From the NCBI GenBank assembly GCA_903896545.1, contig CAITYF010000103.1, positions 1-53,769 of the forward strand: a stretch of 53,769 bases of DNA, given 5' to 3'. The stretch comes from an uncultured Myxococcales bacterium. Its GTDB lineage: Bacteria > Myxococcota_A > UBA9042. A program made the translations under genes and the position numbers. The notes below the pieces were generated by a model. That model was not told the origin of the DNA, searched no databases, and worked only from the letters and a program-made list of their open reading frames with translations. This document shows, piece by piece, positions 34,798-42,384 of this stretch; position 1 is the stretch's first letter; each line of letters begins with the position of its first letter.

Positions 34798-35238
34798 TTA
34801 GGCGTCTTTTTTCTTCTTGAACTTGTCTTCCCACGGCACAGCGATACCCAGCGGGTCGTCGAGGAAGTCCATCCCATCGTCGCCCGCGGCGAGGAAGTCC
34901 GTCGGCAGCGTGCCACCGGCAGCGCCCGCGATCGCCTGACTCGTGATGTCTTCGATGATCTTCTGGTTCGCCTTCACAACTTTGCGGCGCAACGCCTGAG
35001 CCAGCAGCTCGTTCTCGAACTCGCCCGACATCGCGGTCAGCTGTGCTTCGGTCAGCTCGCCTTTGCCGCGCAGGTGCACTTCATACCGCGGACCGGCGCG
35101 ATCCAGCAGAACGTAGGCGCGGTCGAGGAACACGTAGGCGGCGGCGTAGAGTACGTCAGCCGGGTAGAGACCAATGTCCAACGACAGGGTCATCGTGTGC
35201 GTTTTCGGATCGAGTTTTTCAATGTGCGGGTGGCCCAT
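34798..35238 (-). CDS. Larger HxsD-like protein (146 residues)
   Basis: Residues about 17-100 repeat the HxsD pattern: GLYPADVLYAAAYVFLDRAY, a charged strand YEVHLRGKG, then a helix with SGEFENELLAQALRRKVV and the second helix ANQKIIEDITSQAI, which aligns with the C-terminal helices of HxsD proteins. A Gly/Ala/Asp-rich tail follows (about 105-146) with FLDDPLGIAVPWEDKF and a Lys run. This tail is not expected in HxsD and could be a leader-like or interaction region. TGGAGT precedes the ATG. The gene lies between a radical SAM gene (93 nt upstream) and the small HxsD gene. Confidence 0.7.
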   Translation of the reverse strand: MGHPHIEKLDPKTHTMTLSLDIGLYPADVLYAAAYVFLDRAYVLLDRAGPRYEVHLRGKGELTEAQLTAMSGEFENELLAQALRRKVVKANQKIIEDITSQAIAGAAGGTLPTDFLAAGDDGMDFLDDPLGIAVPWEDKFKKKKDA

Positions 35239-35331
35239 GCTGATGTACTCCAGTGGTGCAAAATGTCCCAGATGCGGGCGGGCGAACGCAATTCCGGCGG
35301 GGGGCGGCCGACGTCACGTGCGCCGAAGCTT

Positions 35332-36600
35332 CTACTCTTGTCCCGATCGAACTTCAAGGCGCGACAACGCAACCCGGCCTGTCGCAACGGGCTCGGGCGG
35401 CACGACAAGGCCTTCATCCACATCGTCTTCGTCGTCCGACGGATGCCATCCGGCAGCCTCCGGCGTCCAGTCACGCGCTGTGTGATCGGTCTTGCGCTTC
35501 GGGTCCATCGCCATCTCGACGAGACGTTCACCGGTCGGCGCTTGCACTTTCCCTGGACGCGACACTTCGCCGCCTGCCACGCTCTGCTGCACACCCGACT
35601 TGCCCTGATGTGCCGCTGGCACCGCAGCGAGATTCTTGAACTTCGCCATGCGCCACGCCGGATCCGACTGCAGGTCCTGCACGATGCGCTGGATAATCGG
35701 CTTCGGATCGCTGAAAATGGGTGACAACTCCGCAGGATCGTACGCATTGCCGCGGTCAAAAAGTCCGCCGCAGATGGAGCGCAACGAGCAGACGTTGCAC
35801 GCGTCCGCGTACAGGTGACCCCACTCGGTCTGCCGAACGGTGCCCTTGTTGTCGAGGAAGTGGACGATGCGCTCTTCCGACTTCACGATTTTGCGTGTCT
35901 CCGTCGAACAGTGCGCAAATTCAGTCATGTAGCACAGCGGCACGCGCTCGACGCGAAACGAACGCCCGGTCTCCGCCAGCATGCGCATCGCCTTGGACAG
36001 GCTCACCTCGATGTCCTGCATGCGCGCGGTGAAGTACTGATTGCTCGTCGCGCGGCCGATCGATGGGTCCAGGTTGTTCCACACAAAATGGTGAATGAAC
36101 GGGAAGTTCTTGATGAACCACTCGATGTTCTCGTGCAAGTGGTCGCAGTTGTAGCGGTTGATGACCGTGTTGATGTTGACCGCGATGTTCGTCTTGCCCA
36201 GGTTCGTCAGCGCCTTTTCCGCCCAATCCAATGAGCCTGGCGTGCCGGTCAAGAAGTCTTCCAGCTTGTGCTTGTGGCTGTGGATCGACACGTGCACGTG
36301 CTGCAAGCCCGCGTCCGCGAGCGACTTGCAATAGTCCCAGTCCGCCAGCTTTTGCCCGTTCGTGATCATCCGCACGTGCAAGCCGTGCTTCCGCGCGTAG
36401 GCGATGGCTTCTGGCAAGATCGGCGACAGCGTCGGTTCGCCGCCCGTCATGATGACGCCGAAGTAGTCGCGGCTCACAAAGTCGCCGACGATCTGCTCGA
36501 TCTGCTCCATGTTGTGAAAAAACGGCGTCTCCGGATTGGAGCAGAAGCCGCAATTCTGGTTGCAGTGGCGGACCATCTGGATGTAGCCGAGGTTGGCCAT
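35332..36600 (-). CDS. Radical SAM protein with CX3CX2C and C-terminal extension
   Basis: The 422-residue protein begins almost directly with the cluster motif CNQNCGFC (Cys13, 17 and 20), followed by GGEPTLSP (53-60), ITNGQKL, and VSIHSHKHKLEDFLTGTPGS. A second cysteine group, CNVCSLRSICGG, near residue 275 could hold an auxiliary cluster. The last about 110 residues are charged, Pro-rich and probably disordered. The TGTPG segment and the surrounding helices are shared with the radical SAM protein at 38353-40308. The start at 36600 has GGAG upstream and a promoter at 36704-36732. It heads the minus-strand run through the HxsD-like and HxsB-like genes. Confidence 0.85.
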   Translation of the reverse strand: MANLGYIQMVRHCNQNCGFCSNPETPFFHNMEQIEQIVGDFVSRDYFGVIMTGGEPTLSPILPEAIAYARKHGLHVRMITNGQKLADWDYCKSLADAGLQHVHVSIHSHKHKLEDFLTGTPGSLDWAEKALTNLGKTNIAVNINTVINRYNCDHLHENIEWFIKNFPFIHHFVWNNLDPSIGRATSNQYFTARMQDIEVSLSKAMRMLAETGRSFRVERVPLCYMTEFAHCSTETRKIVKSEERIVHFLDNKGTVRQTEWGHLYADACNVCSLRSICGGLFDRGNAYDPAELSPIFSDPKPIIQRIVQDLQSDPAWRMAKFKNLAAVPAAHQGKSGVQQSVAGGEVSRPGKVQAPTGERLVEMAMDPKRKTDHTARDWTPEAAGWHPSDDEDDVDEGLVVPPEPVATGRVALSRLEVRSGQE

Positions 36601-36703
36601 GAAACGACTCCGTGCGCGCGAACGCCGGGGAATGGACCTCCCCCTTTCGTGCGAGCGTCCAGTGTGCCGGATTCTCGAACGGGATGCACGTCAAAGGCTG
36701 CAA

Positions 36704-36732
36704 GTTATCGCAAGTGTGCGGTTTCTCGCCAA
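36704..36732 (-). promoter_or_regulatory. Candidate sigma-70-type promoter for the radical SAM/HxsD run
   Basis: On the minus strand TTGGCG is followed by a 17-nt spacer and GATAAC. Transcription would begin near 36697, giving a leader of about 97 nt before the radical SAM ATG at 36600. It sits in the gap divergent from the ExbD-like gene. Confidence 0.4.
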
Positions 36733-36824
36733 ATCTTAACGGCAGCCGCGGGTGAGCAGATCGTTTGCGCGCTTCACGCGTCCTACGGAAAGGCTGCTGT
36801 TTCTGCGGCCACAGGGAGGCGCTC

Positions 36825-37445
36825 ATGTCCGGCAACACTTCTGGTAAAGGCGGCGTCGCGGACGCTTCGCTCAACGTGGTTCCTTTCATCGATCTGCTGG
36901 CCTGCACCATTTGCTTCCTGCTTGTCTCTGCGGTGTGGACCCACTTGTCCAAGATCGACGTCGAGCAGGCATTGCCCCGGATCAGCGAGCGCCCGCGCAC
37001 CGAGCCCGCGCCGCCCCCGCCGCCCAAGATCAACGTGGCGATTACGCCCAGCGGTTACCGGATCAACCTCTGGAATGCGGACAAGTTGGTTGCGCCGCGT
37101 CCGGAATTGCAGAACGTGCGCTTGGTGCCCACGACGGGAACCTACCAGTCGTGTCGCGGCAAAGGTTCGGCGGCTGACTGTCGCGGGACCTTGGAGACCT
37201 ACAAGCGGTACGACCGCGAAGGGCTGCGCCGCGTGTTGGCCGAGTTGATGCAGGCGTCAGGGCAGGGCGAGAAGACGCGTGTGATGGTCGCAGCTGCGGA
37301 TGACGTGCCGTACGTGCACTTGATTGGCACGCTGGACGCGATTTTGCAGACCTGTGACCCGCAACAGCCGGGGCAATGTCTGAAGGCGCCGCTGATTGGC
37401 GACATCAACCTCCTGCGGGCGGAAGGTTTTGTCGACCTGAACTGA
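36825..37445 (+). CDS. ExbD/TolR-like protein, no ExbB partner in window
   Basis: ExbD and TolR proteins couple a proton channel formed with ExbB or TolQ to energy-requiring envelope processes. The 206-residue product has a short cytoplasmic N-terminus, the conserved LNVVPFIDLLACTICFLL helix start (about 16-33, with the Asp expected in this helix), a Pro-rich linker (RTEPAPPPPPK) and a periplasmic domain. It has two extra Cys pairs (SCRGKGSAADCRG and TCDPQQPGQC) that may form disulfides. GGGAGG lies 7 nt upstream. No ExbB/TolQ gene is nearby, so it probably works with a partner encoded elsewhere. Confidence 0.82.
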   Translation: MSGNTSGKGGVADASLNVVPFIDLLACTICFLLVSAVWTHLSKIDVEQALPRISERPRTEPAPPPPPKINVAITPSGYRINLWNADKLVAPRPELQNVRLVPTTGTYQSCRGKGSAADCRGTLETYKRYDREGLRRVLAELMQASGQGEKTRVMVAAADDVPYVHLIGTLDAILQTCDPQQPGQCLKAPLIGDINLLRAEGFVDLN

Positions 37446-37508
37446 CCTTGACCGCGGCGGATGCAGAAGTGCAAGATTTTGCCCAGCCGACTACGGCTGG
37501 AGGTGCTC

Positions 37509-38351
37509 ATGCCCGCCACGCGAACGTGTCCGCGCTGCAAAACGGAAAACGATTTTTCCCGTAGCAACTGCCAGACGTGCGGGGGCGTCATGCTTGGCGT
37601 CGCTGCCGGGCTGGGCAATGCGGGCGTGGACGCGAGTCCGGCGCAGTCGCGTGGCAATCCGGCGTCCAACGAGCTGGAAGAGGCGATTCGTCAGCGGCTG
37701 GACAAAGCGCAGAACCTGTCGCCGGAGAAGAAAGCCGCGATTGAAGCCGCGCTCCAGAAGCGCTTGGGTCAGCGGTTCAAGAACGGGCAGGCGACGCAGG
37801 AGAACGCGTCGACTCAGGGGCGCGGTCGCGGCTGCGCTGTGCTGGCGGCGGCGATCGGCATCTTCATGGCGGGGAGCACATTCCTCTTCCTGAGCGAGTC
37901 GAGGAAGTTCGAGGAGAAGCTCATCGCGTTGCTGCCGCACAAGGCGCCGCCGGTCGTGCCCGAAGTTCGCGTGGTGCCGCCCGGCTTACCGACCGCACCG
38001 ACCGACGTGCTCGGCGATGTGCAGCCGGACCAGGTGCAAACGGACAAGTTTGGGCAACCGCTCGTGCCCGAACCCACCCAACCGCGCGTGTCGGGCGAGA
38101 CGATGACGCGCGAACAGATGCGGCCGTTTCGTTCCTGCTTCCACGGGCGCGGTTACCCGACCGAACGGCCGATGAGCTTTGGCATTGAGACCAGCCACGT
38201 GAACGGTACGCCGAAGGCGACAGTCTTTGCGATGACCGACGTCCAAGTCCCCAAGCCGGTCGCCGAGTGCATCGGCAAGCGCGTCGTGTTTCAGCACTGG
38301 GCGCCAGGGATTCATTTTGTCGACTGGCCGGCGGACGACAACTGGCCGTGA
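37509..38351 (+). CDS. Zinc-ribbon membrane protein of unknown function
   Basis: The 280-residue product begins with a zinc ribbon CPRC...CQTC (about residues 7-27), then a charged helical stretch, one membrane helix near 116-135 (CAVLAAAIGIFMAGSTFLFL), and a Pro-rich extracytoplasmic region. It ends in a compact domain (about 200-280) with two Cys and the pattern MTREQMRPFRSCFHGRGYP. No family is recognised. GGAGG lies 7 nt before the ATG. It follows the ExbD-like gene by 63 nt and converges with the next radical SAM gene (2 nt gap). Confidence 0.7.
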   Translation: MPATRTCPRCKTENDFSRSNCQTCGGVMLGVAAGLGNAGVDASPAQSRGNPASNELEEAIRQRLDKAQNLSPEKKAAIEAALQKRLGQRFKNGQATQENASTQGRGRGCAVLAAAIGIFMAGSTFLFLSESRKFEEKLIALLPHKAPPVVPEVRVVPPGLPTAPTDVLGDVQPDQVQTDKFGQPLVPEPTQPRVSGETMTREQMRPFRSCFHGRGYPTERPMSFGIETSHVNGTPKATVFAMTDVQVPKPVAECIGKRVVFQHWAPGIHFVDWPADDNWP

Positions 38352-38352
38352 A

Positions 38353-40308
38353 CTACTCGGCGTCGCGGCCGATCGACAAATCGCCCAGCGCTTTGGGCTT
38401 GTGCAGCCCAATCGTCCGCTGCTGCTCGCGCTTGGTGCGCGCGGCGTTCGCCTCGGCCAGCTGCTCGGTCAAGCGGTCAAAACTCGCGGCGTCGGGCAGC
38501 GGCTGACCGGCTTCATCCAGCGGATTCTGAATCGCAAAGCCGTGGCTGCGCAGGTAATTGATGTGCGTGCCTTGGCAGGTGTCAAACTGCGAGCATCGAC
38601 CGCAGCGGATCGACTTGCTGTAGTACGCGTGTTCCACGTAGTGGCCGACGTACTTATCCAGATTCAAGAAGCCCGCGCCGTCCAGCAGCGTCGCGTCCAG
38701 CAACTTGGTGTCGCCCGGATCGGTCTCCGCACCCGCCACGCAGCGCGTCACGTTGCGCAGCCGCAGTCCGGCTTGGGCCAACTTGCGCAGCGTCGCCGGA
38801 TCCGGATCTTCCGCCTGCGATTCTGACAAATACTCGTGCGTCTTCAAGGTCGCGATGAGCCGCGTACCCCACGCTTTCAGCGTCGCCGGTCGCGCCAGCA
38901 GCCACGTCGACAGTTCACGGGTCAGCATCACCTCGACTTCGGTCGGAGCCGGCACCGCGTGTGCGCCCACGAGGTAGCGCGCCGCATCCTCCACCGTCGT
39001 CACGACAAACCGCTCGATCGCCCGCGGCGACTGTTTCAACAGCGGCTGAGGATCGGCGCCGGCGTCCAGTTGCAGCGTCACCGCCGCCTCCGGGTGCACC
39101 GCACGCGTGAGCGCTGCCCTGGCATCTTCGGCATCGCGCGCCGTCAGCCAGAGTCGCTGCGGCTTCTGCGCCTCGAACTTCGCGCGGGCTTCCGTTCCCT
39201 GCCAGACGTGCTGACTATCGACGCGCACCAGCGGGAACGTGTGTGCCTCCAGCATCTCGCGGTACGGGAACATCGTGCTGCGGCACGGCCCGTCGAGGAA
39301 GCAGTAATCGCACCGCTCGCCCCAGCAGTCCGGCTTCAGACCCTTGCGCAGGAAGCCTTCAAAGTTGTGACGCCCGCCGTCGAACTCCGAGAGCAGCTTG
39401 TGCGGGTCCTGAATCAGCCGCTCAAAACCTTCCAGGTACATCACCGGCAGCCGGTTGGTCCACAGGTAGACGCCCTCGCGATCGGCCAGCTTGAACGCCT
39501 TGCGGAAGTAGGGCACCGCGTCGTTCAGGTCAAAAAACAGCGAGTGGCGGTGTTCGTCAAAGCCGCGACCAAAGGGAATGATGTGCAACAGATCGAATTC
39601 GCGGATGCCGAGGTTGTAGTAGAACTCCAAAATCTCGGGCAATTGCTTGTAGTTCTGCTTGTTGATCACGACGTCGATGTTGACGACGACCTTGCCGGTA
39701 TCCCACAGGTTCTGGATGCCCTTGATGCCGGTGACGAACGCGCCGGGCGTGCCCGTCAACTTGTCATGCACGTGCGCGGTGTGGCTGTGCATCGACACGG
39801 TGGCTTCGTTCAGACCGGCTTCCGCGCACGCGTTGGCGAAGCGCTTGTAGCTGAACATCATGCCGTTGGTGATCGTCTGGATCCAGTCGTAGCCGAGCTG
39901 TTTGCCGTAGCGGATGAGCTCCACGTACTGCGGATGCACGCTCGCCTCGCCGCCCGACAGGATCAGCCGCTCGCGACCCATGCGCCGCCCCAGCGCGATG
40001 TAGGCCTTGAGCGACTCCACGTCGATCATCGTGCCGTCCTGGTTCATCGAATCCAGACAGAACGTGCAGCGCTGGTTGCACAGCCGCGTGACGCGGACCC
40101 AGTGGCGCTTGTGCTTCATCGCGGCTTCTTTGACCGCGTCCTTGTTCTCGCCATCGCCCGACGGCAGCGCTTCCATGCGCGTGCCTTCGGCCAACTCGGT
40201 CGCGCGCAGCGCTTCGGCTTCGTCGCGGTTCAGAATGCCGTCACGGACCAGCTTGTCGATGTCGATTTCGAGGGTCGTCGCGTCACCGCGGGTCTGGTTG
40301 TCGGGCAT
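38353..40308 (-). CDS. Large radical SAM protein with multiple cysteine clusters
   Basis: The 651-residue protein has an N-terminal charged region (about 1-65), the cluster motif CNQRCTFC (Cys77, 81 and 84), SGGEASVHP (118-126), and SMHSHTAHVHDKLTGTPGAF, a stretch shared with the enzyme at 35332-36600. A middle region contains CWGERCDYCFLDGPC, and the C-terminal part has CGRCSQFDTCQGTH, both likely auxiliary Fe-S sites. The enzyme is longer than most peptide maturases because of a region of about 200 residues between these two cysteine groups. The ATG at 40308 is preferred over an upstream in-frame TTG at 40329. A degenerate radical SAM paralogue lies 117 nt upstream. Confidence 0.82.
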   Translation of the reverse strand: MPDNQTRGDATTLEIDIDKLVRDGILNRDEAEALRATELAEGTRMEALPSGDGENKDAVKEAAMKHKRHWVRVTRLCNQRCTFCLDSMNQDGTMIDVESLKAYIALGRRMGRERLILSGGEASVHPQYVELIRYGKQLGYDWIQTITNGMMFSYKRFANACAEAGLNEATVSMHSHTAHVHDKLTGTPGAFVTGIKGIQNLWDTGKVVVNIDVVINKQNYKQLPEILEFYYNLGIREFDLLHIIPFGRGFDEHRHSLFFDLNDAVPYFRKAFKLADREGVYLWTNRLPVMYLEGFERLIQDPHKLLSEFDGGRHNFEGFLRKGLKPDCWGERCDYCFLDGPCRSTMFPYREMLEAHTFPLVRVDSQHVWQGTEARAKFEAQKPQRLWLTARDAEDARAALTRAVHPEAAVTLQLDAGADPQPLLKQSPRAIERFVVTTVEDAARYLVGAHAVPAPTEVEVMLTRELSTWLLARPATLKAWGTRLIATLKTHEYLSESQAEDPDPATLRKLAQAGLRLRNVTRCVAGAETDPGDTKLLDATLLDGAGFLNLDKYVGHYVEHAYYSKSIRCGRCSQFDTCQGTHINYLRSHGFAIQNPLDEAGQPLPDAASFDRLTEQLAEANAARTKREQQRTIGLHKPKALGDLSIGRDAE

Positions 40309-40425
40309 GGGTGGCTCGCTTGCGAACAAATGGCTGGGGCGCGCGACACCTGGGGGGACGGGCTGGTCGCGCCTTGCAGTTTGGCGCTTTTGCCCCGTAT
40401 CGCAAGCTATGGGCGAAAAGATGGT

Positions 40426-41307
40426 CTATTTCAACGCGCTTGCAGTCGGTGGCAGATCGGTGCGCGCCGTGAGGCCTGCCCAACCAAAGCGTTGCGCCGT
40501 AGTCTCCAGCAGCCCGCGGCACTGTGTTCGCCACGTGCACGCGTCGCACTGGGGGCCGTGCTCACGGCCGTGCGCTTGCGCGCCCTCGGCCAAAACGGTC
40601 GGCGCGTTTTCCTTGGCCAGGTCGACGGCGCGGTCGCCCAAAAGACAAGGTGGCACATCGAGCACGCTGGCCCGTCGCTTGGCGGCCGTGGTCATCGCCA
40701 GCGCTTGGCGCAGGTACGGCGCCACCATCTCCAAGGACGGCAGCAGCGGCTGCGACACGCGATCTGGGCCCGGCAGCGCGACAAAGCGAAATGCAGAGAC
40801 GTCGAGCGCTTGAGATTTCTGCACGAGCAGCGGCAGGCCCCGAAAAGTTGGTCGCAAAAGCGGGGCAATCACGGCAGTCTTACCGCCCAGCGCACGCACA
40901 CGCTTCAGGCCCGCGATCACACGTTGGAAGTGCCCCGGCTGACCAGTCACCCAGTCGTGCGACTCCGCGGCATCACCGTACAGCGGCAGCGCGATAGTCG
41001 TCACGCCCGCCCGCAGCACAGCCTCGACCACACCGGGCCGCGCGAGCATTAACCCGGACGTCCAGAGTTCGACCGACTTACTCTGCTTGCGCGCGTGCTC
41101 CAGAAGTTCCAGCGCCTCCGGCCGCGTCAGCAGATCGCCGTCGCGCAACAGGATCTCCGGCTGGCCCTTCGCCAGATCAAGCGCGCCAACGACTGCGTCT
41201 GCAGTTGCCAGCGGCGCACTACGCCCCGGCGCATCCGTCCCCCGACAAATCGGACAGGCTGCGGAAATACTCGGGTGCGGACAGGAACTACCAGTCAGGA
41301 CGTGCAC
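40426..41307 (-). CDS. Degenerate radical SAM-like protein
   Basis: The 293-residue protein keeps the radical SAM barrel pattern (ALELLEHARKQSKSVELWTS, VTTIALPLYGDAAESHD, VTGQPGHFQRVI), but the cluster motif is altered: Cys9-X8-Cys18-X2-Cys21 (CPHPSISAACPIC) in place of CX3CX2C, and the GGE motif reads DGDLLTRPE. The C-terminus has a CDACTWRTQC pair suited to an auxiliary cluster. The GTG at 41307 is chosen because GGAGG sits 5 nt upstream; the frame is open to 41379. It may be a non-catalytic partner, a variant enzyme, or a decaying copy. The intact frame argues against recent decay. Confidence 0.7.
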   Translation of the reverse strand: MHVLTGSSCPHPSISAACPICRGTDAPGRSAPLATADAVVGALDLAKGQPEILLRDGDLLTRPEALELLEHARKQSKSVELWTSGLMLARPGVVEAVLRAGVTTIALPLYGDAAESHDWVTGQPGHFQRVIAGLKRVRALGGKTAVIAPLLRPTFRGLPLLVQKSQALDVSAFRFVALPGPDRVSQPLLPSLEMVAPYLRQALAMTTAAKRRASVLDVPPCLLGDRAVDLAKENAPTVLAEGAQAHGREHGPQCDACTWRTQCRGLLETTAQRFGWAGLTARTDLPPTASALK

Positions 41308-41357
41308 AGGAACCTCCAGAACAGCAAGCGTAGGGCGCGCCACCCGCGGTTGCAACG

Positions 41358-41386
41358 TTGACGTGGATTGCCCAGCCACCTATTGT
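41358..41386 (+). promoter_or_regulatory. Sigma-70-type promoter for lspA
   Basis: TTGACG, a 17-nt spacer and TATTGT make a good match to the housekeeping consensus, 27 nt before the lspA ATG at 41413. It probably drives the lspA-lgt-uppS-cdsA-lipB transcript. The region is shared with the divergent radical SAM-like gene. Confidence 0.55.
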
Positions 41387-41412
41387 GCGCAACCCGATTG
41401 CCGGAGACCCCC

Positions 41413-42372
41413 ATGACGCGCGCTGATTCCACCCAGAAGCTCCTGCCGCGAACCGGCGCGTTCGTGTTGATGCTGATCGTTCTCGTGCTGGATCTGGGCA
41501 GCAAGCAGTGGGCGGCGAACACGCTCGCTTCGGGCGTGCATCCGATCGTGCTGCAGAAGGCCGACGGCGCTTCGGTCCAAGCTGCTCTGCAGGCGCGCGG
41601 CTGGAATACGAATGAAATCAGCGATGCGGTGCGTGGTGGCCAAGTGTCGCGCTACGTGCCGGTGCATGGTTTGAATGCGAAACAAACGCTGGAAGCTTCC
41701 GATCTGACGCTGGACCTCGTGGTCTTGAACGGCACCGGTCTGCTGGCCCCGCGGCGCTGGCGGCCGTTGCCACAGGACTTGGGGCAGCCTCTGGATGACG
41801 CGCTCGCCGCGGCGTGGCGCGTGGATGCGGCCGATGTTCCCGCACTTCTCCAGCACAGCTGGCGCGCGGAGGCTCGTGTCGAAGACGCCGCCGCACCGAT
41901 CCCGGACAACACACTGATTGCCGTGCGCGACCACACCATTCGTATCACGGAAGGCTTTTCGCTCGTCTACGCCGAGAACTTTGGCGCGGCGTGGTCGTTT
42001 CTGGCGACGTCGCCGCCCATCGTGCGCTTCCTGCTGTTCGTGACCATCTCGTCGGTCGCTTCCATTCTGATGGGTTGGGCGCTTTGGAAACGCAAGATGA
42101 CGACCCCATTGTCCACATGGGCGCTCGCGGCGATCATGGGCGGCGCAGTCGGTAACCTCGTGGACCGTGTGCATTACCGTGCCGTAGTCGATTTCATCTT
42201 CAACTATGTCGTCTTTGACGAGTCCAGCTTCTGGGGCAAGACCTTTGGTCCCGGTCTGCACGGCTGGCCGGTCTGGAACATCGCGGACGCGGGTATCACC
42301 GTTGGCGTCATCCTGATCGCACTTGACTCGCTGCGCCAGCCCAAGACGCCGCCGCCCGCGCCAGAAGCGTGA
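41413..42372 (+). CDS. lspA: Lipoprotein signal peptidase LspA with large insertion
   Basis: LspA removes the signal peptide of diacylglyceryl-modified prolipoproteins in the inner membrane. Family motifs are LDLGSKQW in helix 1 (26-33), ENFGAAWSFL (188-197), GGAVGNLVDRVHY with catalytic Asp251, and VWNIADAGI with catalytic Asp292. The 319 residues are about twice the usual 160-170, and the excess of roughly 130 residues lies between the first helix and the ENFGAAW motif, on the periplasmic side. It is a continuous frame. GGAGA precedes the ATG. The gene is 12 nt ahead of lgt. Confidence 0.93.
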   Translation: MTRADSTQKLLPRTGAFVLMLIVLVLDLGSKQWAANTLASGVHPIVLQKADGASVQAALQARGWNTNEISDAVRGGQVSRYVPVHGLNAKQTLEASDLTLDLVVLNGTGLLAPRRWRPLPQDLGQPLDDALAAAWRVDAADVPALLQHSWRAEARVEDAAAPIPDNTLIAVRDHTIRITEGFSLVYAENFGAAWSFLATSPPIVRFLLFVTISSVASILMGWALWKRKMTTPLSTWALAAIMGGAVGNLVDRVHYRAVVDFIFNYVVFDESSFWGKTFGPGLHGWPVWNIADAGITVGVILIALDSLRQPKTPPPAPEA

Positions 42373-42384
42373 TCGAGGTACGCG

